Assembly: GCA_018823325.1 (NCBI GenBank)
Contig: JAHJIJ010000030.1
Span: forward strand, 186,001 to 250,000
Length of the DNA stretch: 64,000 nt
Direction of reading: 5' to 3'
Origin: Alphaproteobacteria bacterium
GTDB taxonomy: Bacteria > Pseudomonadota > Alphaproteobacteria > Sphingomonadales > Sphingomonadaceae
This document shows positions 18,146 to 24,756 of this stretch, one piece after another. The position numbers were made by a program, and so were the translations under genes. A model generated the notes under the pieces. The model was not told the DNA's origin. It saw only the letters and a program-made list of their open reading frames with translations, and did not search any database. The stretch's first letter is position 1, and the number at the start of each line of letters is the position of its first letter.

Positions 18146-18847
18146 TCAGGACGCCAGCATCTCCTCGACCCACGCCGGGACGAGCTCGCTTGCCGGGCCG
18201 AGGCGGGACTCATCAAACCAGTGGCTGCCCTCGGACGTCTCCAGATTCAGCTCCAGCGTGCGGGCACCAAAGGCCTGCGCCATGCGAACGAAGCCCGCCG
18301 CAGGATAGACGGCACCCGAGGTGCCGATGGAGACGAACATATCCGCCCGGGACAGCGCCGCCTCGATGCGGTCCATCTGGTAGGGAATTTCGCCGAAGAA
18401 GACGATGTCCGGTCGCAACGCCGGTGCGCCGCAGGCGGGGCAGTCGACGGCGGGTGGCAGCGGACCGGTCCAGCCCGTGCGGCGATCGCAGGCGGCACAA
18501 AGCGCGCTGTTCAGCTCGCCATGCATGTGGAGGACCTGGCGTGAGCCGGCGCGCTCGTGGAGATCATCGACATTCTGCGTGACGATCAGCAGATCGCCCG
18601 GCCACTGCGCCTCCAGCCGGGCAAGCGCCCCATGCGCGGGATTGGGCGCAACGCCCTCCAGCGCAGCGCGCCGCAAGTCATAGAAGCGATGCACCAGCGC
18701 GGGATCACGCGCGAGCGCCTCCGGGGTGCAGACATCCTCGATGCGGTGCTGCGCCCACAGGCCATCGGCGGAGCGGAATGTCTCAAGGCCGCTCTCGGCG
18801 GAAATGCCGGCGCCGGTGAGGATGACAATTGCGTTCGAGTCTGGCAT
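18146..18847 (-). CDS. cobB: NAD-dependent protein deacylase (class III sirtuin)
   Basis: The protein has 233 residues. It shows GAGISAESG (12-20), TQNVDDLHERAG (90-101), the catalytic His109 (HMHGEL) and zinc ligands Cys117, Cys120, Cys136 and Cys139. Tyr56 and Arg59 form the YxxR pair that in class III sirtuins (SIRT5, E. coli CobB) binds the carboxylate of succinyl- or malonyl-lysine, so desuccinylase activity is likely besides deacetylation. The start at 18847 is the only ATG that fits. It is divergent from dapB, 41 bp apart. Confidence 0.93.
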   Translation of the reverse strand: MPDSNAIVILTGAGISAESGLETFRSADGLWAQHRIEDVCTPEALARDPALVHRFYDLRRAALEGVAPNPAHGALARLEAQWPGDLLIVTQNVDDLHERAGSRQVLHMHGELNSALCAACDRRTGWTGPLPPAVDCPACGAPALRPDIVFFGEIPYQMDRIEAALSRADMFVSIGTSGAVYPAAGFVRMAQAFGARTLELNLETSEGSHWFDESRLGPASELVPAWVEEMLAS

Positions 18848-18888
18848 CGGCGCGATGAGACAGATTTGGGGCGAAGGACGCAAGCATC

Positions 18889-19656
18889 ATGACGGCGATC
18901 GGCATCTTTGGCGCGCGGGGGCGCATGGGTCAGGCGATCGCGGGGGTGGCGGCGGATGCCGGCATTGCGGTCGCGGGCGGGACGGACAATCAGGCGGGCG
19001 GGACAGTCGGCGCGCATGGCGCGGCGATTACGGACGATCCGGCGGGGCTGGCCACCAAGGCGGACGTGCTGATCGATTTTTCGGTGCCGGGGGCTTTGCA
19101 GGCGCATCTTGATGCCTGCGTGGCGGCGGGCAAGCCGTTGCTCATCGGCACGACGGGTCTGGAAGCGGCGCATCACGCGGCGATCGATCGGGCGGCCGCG
19201 CATATCGCAGTGCTGCAGACCGGCAATACCTCGCTCGGTGTCAATCTGCTGGCGGCGCTGGTCCGTCAGGCGGCCGAGCGACTGGGCGACGACTGGGACA
19301 TCGAGATTCTCGAAATGCATCACCGGCACAAGGTCGACGCGCCCTCCGGCACGGCGCTGCTGCTGGGCGAAGCGGCGGCGGCAGGTCGCGGGATCACGCT
19401 TGCCGACCATAGCGCGCGGGGGCGGGACGGGATCACCGGCGCGCGCAAGGCGGGCGACATTGGCTTTGCGGCGATGCGGGGCGGGTCGGTCGCGGGGGAT
19501 CATCTGGTCGTGCTGGCGGCGGATCAGGAGCGGATCGAGCTGGGTCACCGCGCCGAGAGCCGGGTCATTTTCGCGCGCGGGGCGGTGAAGGCGGCGCAAT
19601 GGCTGATCGGCAAGGCGCCGGGGCGCTACACGATGGCGGATGTGCTGGGGCTGTAG
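18889..19656 (+). CDS. dapB: 4-hydroxy-tetrahydrodipicolinate reductase
   Basis: The protein has 255 residues. It catalyses the NAD(P)H-dependent step that makes tetrahydrodipicolinate in the lysine and diaminopimelate pathway. GARGRMG (8-14) is the nucleotide loop and HHRHKVDAPSG (144-154) holds the catalytic His and Lys148. It is somewhat shorter than the 270-residue E. coli enzyme, as usual in alphaproteobacteria. nth follows after 3 bp in the same frame. Confidence 0.95.
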   Translation: MTAIGIFGARGRMGQAIAGVAADAGIAVAGGTDNQAGGTVGAHGAAITDDPAGLATKADVLIDFSVPGALQAHLDACVAAGKPLLIGTTGLEAAHHAAIDRAAAHIAVLQTGNTSLGVNLLAALVRQAAERLGDDWDIEILEMHHRHKVDAPSGTALLLGEAAAAGRGITLADHSARGRDGITGARKAGDIGFAAMRGGSVAGDHLVVLAADQERIELGHRAESRVIFARGAVKAAQWLIGKAPGRYTMADVLGL

Positions 19657-19659
19657 GTC

Positions 19660-20316
19660 TTGGGCAGACAGCGGATACTCAACCGGGACCAGATCTTCAC
19701 GCTGTTCTCGCGGCTGGCGGAGAATAATCCCGAGCCGCGCACCGAGCTGGAATATGGCAACGACTTTCAGCTGCTTGTGGCGGTGGTCCTTTCCGCGCAG
19801 GCGACCGACGTGGGCGTCAACAAGGCGACGCGACGGCTGTTCGAGCAGGTAAAGACGCCCGCGCAAATGGTCGAACTGGGCGAGGACGCGCTGAAGGACC
19901 ACATCAAGACCATCGGGCTGTTCAACACCAAGGCGAAAAACGTTATCGCCCTCTCGCAGGCGCTGGTGGAGACCTATGGCGGCGAAGTGCCGCGCGACCG
20001 GGATGTGCTGACGACCCTGCCTGGCGTCGGGCGCAAGACCGCCAATGTGGTGATGAACACTGCGTTCGGCGAGGAGACCTTTGCGGTCGATACGCATATC
20101 TTCCGCGTCGGCAACCGGACCGGGCTGGCACCGGGCAAGACGGTGATGGAGGTCGAGAAGGGCCTGGAAAAGCGCGTGCCCCAGCCCTTTCGCCGCGACG
20201 CGCATCACTGGCTGATCCTGCATGGTCGCTATGTCTGCAAAGCGCGCAAGCCGGAATGCTGGCGCTGCATCATCAGCGATGTCTGCCTGTACCGGGACAA
20301 GACCCCGGTGCCATGA
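19660..20316 (+). CDS. nth: Endonuclease III
   Basis: The protein has 218 residues. It is a bifunctional DNA glycosylase/AP lyase for oxidised pyrimidines. The helix-hairpin-helix is LPGVGRKTANVV, with catalytic Lys126, and Asp144 follows in VDTHIFRV. The [4Fe-4S] ligands are Cys193, Cys200, Cys203 and Cys209 (C-x6-C-x2-C-x5-C). The start is TTG at 19660, since the frame is closed by the dapB stop three bases before; re-initiation after dapB is likely. Confidence 0.94.
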   Translation: MGRQRILNRDQIFTLFSRLAENNPEPRTELEYGNDFQLLVAVVLSAQATDVGVNKATRRLFEQVKTPAQMVELGEDALKDHIKTIGLFNTKAKNVIALSQALVETYGGEVPRDRDVLTTLPGVGRKTANVVMNTAFGEETFAVDTHIFRVGNRTGLAPGKTVMEVEKGLEKRVPQPFRRDAHHWLILHGRYVCKARKPECWRCIISDVCLYRDKTPVP

Positions 20317-20336
20317 TTTTACCAAATAGGTAAATT
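20317..20336. promoter_or_regulatory. AT-rich inverted repeat ahead of the spike/lysis cassette
   Basis: TTTACC-AAATA-GGTAAA (20318-20334) directly after the nth stop, within a short AT-rich patch in otherwise GC-rich DNA. It is 81 bp before the first cassette gene. It could be an operator or part of a promoter; it has no T run to act as a terminator. Confidence 0.35.
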
Positions 20337-20414
20337 TATTCTGTCCTACAGCACCTCTCCGGTGGCTTAAGGGGCTTGCGGCGATTCGGCCGCGAGACCC
20401 GCCACAGGAAAGGC

Positions 20415-20687
20415 ATGGACATGGCCGACCGCTTCGAGACCCAGATCGACTCCCTCACCCAGCCGGCGCGTGAGGTCTTTGCCATCACGCCGCACGCCAC
20501 CAACGAGATCGATCCGCTGCCCAAGGCGATCTATGTTGGCACCGGCGGTAATATCACGCTGCGAGCGGCAGGATCGAATGCGGACGTGGTGCTGAAGAAC
20601 GTCGCCTCCGGGCAAATCCTCGACATCCGCGCCCGCTACATCCGTGCGAGCGGCACCACTGCCGCCGATATCGTGGGGCTGGCCTGA
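20415..20687 (+). CDS. Phage/GTA-type spike base protein (Rcc01079-like)
   Basis: A 90-residue protein. AGGAAAGG precedes two possible ATGs, 20415 and 20421. The body reads RFETQIDSLTQPAREVFAIT, then PLPKAIYVGTGGNITLRAAG, and ends SGTTAADIVGL. This pattern (AxxITP, AIYVGxxG, ATGTTAxxIVGL) is what I know from the small spike-base proteins of the Rcc01079 family, first described with the head spikes of the Rhodobacter capsulatus gene transfer agent, and from tail proteins of related phages. It overlaps the next gene by 1 bp (TGATG). Confidence 0.72.
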   Translation: MDMADRFETQIDSLTQPAREVFAITPHATNEIDPLPKAIYVGTGGNITLRAAGSNADVVLKNVASGQILDIRARYIRASGTTAADIVGLA

Positions 20688-23206
20688 TGATCGGTCCCGG
20701 CTTCGGCTTCGGCGCGGCAGGGCGTTCGCGGCGGCACTGGCCCTTGGGGGCGATGGCGACACCAACGCCCACGCCCACCCCCACGCCTGCTCCCAGCTGG
20801 TCGAGCTTGCCGGAGGTCGCCGGGAGCGGCAGTCCGCCGCGCGTTGGCGATCTTCTGACGGCAAGCGGCGGGACGATCCTCAACGGCACCGCCGACGGCT
20901 GGCAGTGGCTGCGCGATGGTACGATCATTCCTGATGCTGAGGACGCAACCTATTTGCTCGTCGCGGACGATCTTGGCACCATGGTCGGCCCGCGTGAACT
21001 CGCGAGCGGACCGGGTGGCAGCGCCTTTGCCGATGCCTCGCCTGTCGGTCCGGTAGCAGCGGCAGTGGTGGCGGCGGACTACACCGCAGGCTTCACTCTC
21101 GCGCAATTCCCCGCCTACGAAGAGAAGCGCATCTTCCAGCGCACCACGATGAGCGGCGGCGGTGCGGGCAAGGGCACGGGCACGATCCGCGTGCCGCTCT
21201 CCGGGACTGTGACAGCCGGTACCGTCGGCGCGCGCATCCGTTCGGCAGATGACGGCACAACAATTTTGCAGACTGCGTGGGAAGCCGGCACGATCACGGA
21301 TGGCGCGGCGTTCATCGACCTAGCCGGCGTGGACGCGCGGCTTGGCTGGTTCTTCGTGGACCTGAAGGGGGCGGACGGCGAGTGGCAGCTCGGCACCGTA
21401 AAGGTCGGCATGGGCGCGCTGATCGGCTTTGCCGGGCAATCGCTGATGGTGCGGATGCTCGGGCGTCAGGCTGGCGATTCCGCGACCTTCGCTTCGCTGG
21501 GCGTCACGCCAGACCCGAACAGCGCCGTGCTGGCGCGCTATGTGGACGGAGTGGCCTATCAGCCCACAGCGGCCACCATGCCCTGGCAAACGCCGGGCGA
21601 CCTCGGCAACGGCACTGGCCCCAATTCCGTGGGCGTGGGCGAGCATCTGAGCCGCATGGTGGCGCTCACTGGCGTTAATTGTGGCGTGGTTGGCCATGCG
21701 GTTGGCGGATCGAGCAGCGCGAGTTTCCACAGCGGACAGGGCAACTGGACGGCGCTGGCCGAGATGCTGACGCGGGCAGGCAGCGCTTTCGAAGGCTTCG
21801 TGTGGGGACAAGGGCATACCGATGCCTCCTATGGCATTCCGCCCAAGGTCTATGGCCAGACGCTGGACGCGATCTTCGGCCAACTCGATGCGCTCAACGT
21901 CCTTCCCGACTTCGGCAAATATGTCTGGACGATTCCTTCCATGGGGCTCGTCAACAACTGGGGCACGCCCTGGCAAGTGAGCCAGATCCGCAAAGGCGCG
22001 CAGGACTGGTGCGCCGCCAATGGCGCCGTGCATGTCCATATGGACGACACTCAGCTGAGCAGCGACGGCATCCATCAGCAGCAAGCCGGATCACTGACCA
22101 TGGGCCGCCAGCTCGCCCGCGCGGCGCGGCCTCGATATGGCGCGAGCAGTGGGCTGGGTCCGGCACCGCTCGCAGCCACCCGATCCGGCACCACGATCAC
22201 GCTGACGCTGAGCGACGTGGGGCAATCGGCGCTGGTGCTGAGCGGCACGCCCGGCAACCGCCTGTGGGTATTCCCCCGCGGTCGGGTCAACCCCATGGGT
22301 TTGAACGCGAACGACAATCGCTTTCCGGTCGCCTCGGTCAGCGCCGTCGATGCGACGACGCTGGACATCACCCTCGCAAACGATCCCGGCGACGGCCACA
22401 TGCTCGACCTGTGGGTCTACTGGCCGAGCGGTCCAACCAATGCAGCGGCGGACACCATCCGCGACGATCGCGTGGATGGCGACGGACTCATGACCGGGCG
22501 GATCGTGCAGGCAAGCCTGACGCCCATTGCGATTGCGGCACCAACGCCGGGCGGCGAGATCAATGCCCCGCCCGGTGGATTCATCGATCCGGTCAGCCCG
22601 CTCGATATGGTCGAAACCGACGCGACCTATGCGGCCAGCGACGGCGGCGCGCCGTTTGGCCAGCAGATGAGCGGCGGCCAAGCACGGGCGACCAAGACGC
22701 CAGTCTTCGCGCCGATCACGGTGGAGGGCTTCTTCACCTGCCCCGATCCGCTGCCCGGGGCGATCCAGGTCCTGTTTGGCGGGTTCGGAACTTCCGGGTC
22801 GCGGTTCATCTCTATCGATGCCGCCGGGCGCCTGCGCGTCTGGAGCAGCCTCACCGGCACGACCGTGCTGGAACCGGGCAAGCGCTATCACCTCGCCTGT
22901 CAGGCAGGGCCGGCCGGATTGGCGCTCTACGTCACCAACATCACCGATGGCCTGCCCGGCACGCGCGAGGCGCTTGCATCGTTCAGCGAGACGATTGCGC
23001 CTGCCAGCTCTGGATGGGGCCTGCGCAATCACAACAACAGCTATGCGCTCGCCGGCGGCGGTGTGGACGAATGGGCGGTGTTCAATGCCGAACGCTACAG
23101 CGGCGCGAGCTACACCTGCCCAAGCACGTCGTTCACCGGCGAGGAAGCGAACATCGTGGCGCTCTATCGCTGCGATGGCGACGCGAAGGACGAGGTGGCG
23201 CGATGA
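20687..23206 (+). CDS. Spike/fibre protein with SGNH esterase and LamG-like domains
   Basis: The protein has 839 residues. A short N-terminus (MIGPGFGFGAAGRSRRHWPL, like phage attachment tips) leads to an ATPTPTPTPTPAPS linker at 24-37, then beta-rich segments. At 248-463 an SGNH/sialate-O-acetylesterase-type hydrolase shows GQS (nucleophile Ser252), GQGHTD (374-379) and DGIH (Asp460, His463). The last 200 residues look like a LamG/concanavalin-type beta-sandwich (FISIDAAGRLRVWSS, EPGKRYHLACQ). The likely role is binding and deacetylating a cell-surface polysaccharide. No signal peptide. It overlaps the genes on both sides by 1 and 4 bp, so it belongs to one transcript with the spike base and lysis genes. 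Confidence 0.78.
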   Translation: MIGPGFGFGAAGRSRRHWPLGAMATPTPTPTPTPAPSWSSLPEVAGSGSPPRVGDLLTASGGTILNGTADGWQWLRDGTIIPDAEDATYLLVADDLGTMVGPRELASGPGGSAFADASPVGPVAAAVVAADYTAGFTLAQFPAYEEKRIFQRTTMSGGGAGKGTGTIRVPLSGTVTAGTVGARIRSADDGTTILQTAWEAGTITDGAAFIDLAGVDARLGWFFVDLKGADGEWQLGTVKVGMGALIGFAGQSLMVRMLGRQAGDSATFASLGVTPDPNSAVLARYVDGVAYQPTAATMPWQTPGDLGNGTGPNSVGVGEHLSRMVALTGVNCGVVGHAVGGSSSASFHSGQGNWTALAEMLTRAGSAFEGFVWGQGHTDASYGIPPKVYGQTLDAIFGQLDALNVLPDFGKYVWTIPSMGLVNNWGTPWQVSQIRKGAQDWCAANGAVHVHMDDTQLSSDGIHQQQAGSLTMGRQLARAARPRYGASSGLGPAPLAATRSGTTITLTLSDVGQSALVLSGTPGNRLWVFPRGRVNPMGLNANDNRFPVASVSAVDATTLDITLANDPGDGHMLDLWVYWPSGPTNAAADTIRDDRVDGDGLMTGRIVQASLTPIAIAAPTPGGEINAPPGGFIDPVSPLDMVETDATYAASDGGAPFGQQMSGGQARATKTPVFAPITVEGFFTCPDPLPGAIQVLFGGFGTSGSRFISIDAAGRLRVWSSLTGTTVLEPGKRYHLACQAGPAGLALYVTNITDGLPGTREALASFSETIAPASSGWGLRNHNNSYALAGGGVDEWAVFNAERYSGASYTCPSTSFTGEEANIVALYRCDGDAKDEVAR

Positions 23207-23466
23207 ACACCCCCCAGCTTTCCCGAAAACTCGATCAGCTCATCGGCAAGGTCGAGGGTCTGGTCGAGGCGCTCGATCGGCAGGCGCAGGAGGTTGGGCG
23301 CTTGTCCGAGCGGCTGGCGCTGGTCGAGCAGGATACCAAGCGGACGAAGGAAGTCATTGAGGCCTGGCGGGCGGCGAAGCTGTGGTTGCGCTGGAGCAAA
23401 TGGGTTGCGGGCTTCGTCGCGTCGATGATCGCGGTGTTTGCCGCGTTCAAGGGGTTGAGCAAGTGA
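23203..23466 (+). CDS. Small coiled-coil protein with one C-terminal membrane helix
   Basis: An 87-residue protein. Residues 5-55 are a heptad-like helix (KLDQLIGKVEGLVEALDRQAQ, RLSERLALVEQDTKRTK), and residues 65-83 form one membrane helix (WSKWVAGFVASMIAVFAAF) before GLSK. ATGA overlap with the spike gene, and the endolysin GTG overlaps its stop. By position it could be a holin-like or lysis-timing protein, but holins usually have this helix nearer the N-terminus or two to three helices, so the role is only inferred. Confidence 0.65.
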   Translation: MNTPQLSRKLDQLIGKVEGLVEALDRQAQEVGRLSERLALVEQDTKRTKEVIEAWRAAKLWLRWSKWVAGFVASMIAVFAAFKGLSK

Positions 23467-23945
23467 GCGGGCGGGGCATGGCGCTTTCCGGCGCGGTGGG
23501 CAGTGCGTTCGTTGGCCTTGCGATTCTGATCGCTGCGCCGGTGATCGAGCGATGGGAAGGGACGCGGACCGACCCCTATCGCGACATCGTGGGCGTGTGG
23601 ACCGTGTGCACCGGCGAGACGCGGGTGGCGATGCGCCGCTATACGCCTGCCGAATGCAAGGCGATGCTGGACCGCACGCTGGCTGCCGACTGGGCGCCCG
23701 CCGTGCTGCGCGCGGTGCCGGGTTTGCAGGACCGCCCTTATCAGTTCGCTGCCGCGATCTCGCTCACCTACAATATCGGCGAGAGCGCCTTCGCGCGATC
23801 GAGCGTCGTGCGGCGATTCAACGCCGGGGACTGGCGGGGTGGCTGCGACGCCTTCCTCTTCTGGGTGAATGCGGGCGGCAAGCGCGTGCAGGGACTGGTC
23901 AGGCGGCGGGAGGCGGAGCGCAGGCTGTGCCTGACCAACCTGTGA
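23463..23945 (+). CDS. Phage-type lysozyme (GH24) with a SAR-like N-terminus
   Basis: The protein has 160 residues. It resembles the phage 21 R lysozyme: catalytic Glu32 (ERWEG), Asp41 and Thr47 (YRDIVGVWTVC), spaced 9 and 6 residues apart as in R21, then ECKAML, YNIGESAF, GGCDAF and RRREAERRLC. It cuts the glycan strands of peptidoglycan. The first 28 residues hold a Gly/Ala-rich, weakly hydrophobic helix (GAVGSAFVGLAILIAAPVI), as in signal-arrest-release endolysins. Start GTG 23463 (AGGGG eight bases before) or ATG 23478 (GGGCGGGG before). Confidence 0.88.
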   Translation: MSGRGMALSGAVGSAFVGLAILIAAPVIERWEGTRTDPYRDIVGVWTVCTGETRVAMRRYTPAECKAMLDRTLAADWAPAVLRAVPGLQDRPYQFAAAISLTYNIGESAFARSSVVRRFNAGDWRGGCDAFLFWVNAGGKRVQGLVRRREAERRLCLTNL

Positions 23946-24406
23946 CCCTGGGACCATGGCCCTATGCGACGGGTGGTCTGACGATCGCCCTTGCGCTGGC
24001 ACTTAGCTGGGGTGCCCGGGTGGACCATCTGCGCGCGCGCCACGCCGCCGCCCATGAGCAGACCCGGCGCGACTACCAAGCCGCGCAGGCCAGAGCGCAG
24101 GCCGATTTCGATGCGCAGATCGCCGCGCTGCAATCCCACAATCGGAGGCTCAACGATGCAGCTCACCAGAAGAGCCAGGCTCTCTCTATCGTCTATCGCG
24201 ATCGCGTTATCCGCCTGCCAGCCGCGCCCATTGCCTGTGCTGCCCGCAGCGCCGGTCTGCCCACGCCCGCAGATGCCGGCAGTGCTGACCGATCCGGTGA
24301 CGATCCCATCCTTCTTGAACGCACCGACGCGCTGATCTGCGCAACCAACACCGCCCGGCTGGAGGCCGCGCGAGACTGGGCGCTGGGCACGCAGGACGGA
24401 CCGTGA
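23927..24406 (+). CDS. Rz-like inner-membrane spanin
   Basis: A 159-residue protein. One N-terminal membrane helix (ATGGLTIALALALSWGA, 14-30) is followed by a long coiled-coil helix (QTRRDYQAAQARAQADFDAQ, then IAALQSHNRRLNDAAHQ), typical of i-spanins that span the periplasm. Start GTG 23927 has GGAG eight bases upstream; GTG 23942, overlapping the endolysin stop in GTGA, is the alternative. The Rz1-like gene lies wholly inside it in the +1 frame. The last 60 residues also include two Cys, which is less usual. Confidence 0.75.
   Translation: MPDQPVTLGPWPYATGGLTIALALALSWGARVDHLRARHAAAHEQTRRDYQAAQARAQADFDAQIAALQSHNRRLNDAAHQKSQALSIVYRDRVIRLPAAPIACAARSAGLPTPADAGSADRSGDDPILLERTDALICATNTARLEAARDWALGTQDGP
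24156..24335 (+). CDS. Rz1-like outer-membrane spanin lipoprotein, embedded in the rz gene
   Basis: A 59-residue protein nested in another frame of the Rz-like gene. Its ATG has a strong GGAGG seven bases upstream, placed inside rz. The product has a lipoprotein signal (MQLTRRARLSLSSIAIALSA, cut before Cys21; lipobox LSAC), then a short proline-rich chain (QPRPLPVLPAAPVCPRPQMP). This is the layout of lambda Rz1: an outer-membrane lipoprotein that joins Rz to fuse the two membranes in the last step of lysis. Nested rz/rz1 pairs are known in phages, so the call is strong in spite of its small size. Confidence 0.8.
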   Translation: MQLTRRARLSLSSIAIALSACQPRPLPVLPAAPVCPRPQMPAVLTDPVTIPSFLNAPTR

Positions 24407-24487
24407 GCGAACGCGCCGGTCGCCACCCCAACGGCCGCATTGCGGATTGACCGGCGAGCGGCGAAATCATAGGGGAGTGCCGGTCTC

Positions 24488-24562
24488 GCCGGATTAGCAC
24501 AGTGGTAGTGCAGCGGTTTTGTAAACCGAAGGTCGCGGGTTCAAATCCTGCATCCGGCACCA
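24488..24562 (+). tRNA. tRNA-Thr (anticodon TGT)
   Basis: 75 nt including an encoded CCA. Acceptor GCCGGAT pairs with ATCCGGC. The anticodon loop TTTGTAA carries TGT, reading ACA. The T arm is GCGGG-TTCAAAT-CCTGC. The outermost anticodon-stem pair (G-A) is mismatched. It lies 81 bp after the spike/lysis cassette. Confidence 0.95.
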
Positions 24563-24718
24563 CTCCCCTCCTCTTTCTTGCTAGCGAACCATTCGGGCGC
24601 GGCCGGGCGGAACCACGTGTTTTGCGGGATTTGGACGCCTGATCGCGGCAGGCCTGCTTGGCCGCCTTCATCTTCCCCATGATTGCCTCATCGCAAAAGG
24701 GTATCGACGCCCCAATAC

Positions 24719-24730
24719 GGTAGCGCTACC
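24719..24730. promoter_or_regulatory. LacI-family-type operator before the GH115 gene
   Basis: GGTAGCGCTACC is a perfect 12-bp palindrome with the central GCGC core typical of LacI/GalR-family operators. It lies 27 bp before the GH115 start. No LacI-type gene is in the window. Confidence 0.6.
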
Positions 24731-24756
24731 ATAATTTGCAGGAGAGTAATAAAAGC

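Noticed and set aside
21679..23202. Extension of the 87-residue TM-protein frame far upstream inside the spike gene
   Set aside because: Upstream residues are Arg-rich shadow sequence; the ATG at 23203 overlaps the spike stop in the usual way and starts a sensible protein.
24488..24562. tRNA-Thr as the attachment site of an integrated element
   Set aside because: No repeat of the tRNA 3' end was seen on the far side of the spike/lysis cassette and no integrase is present.
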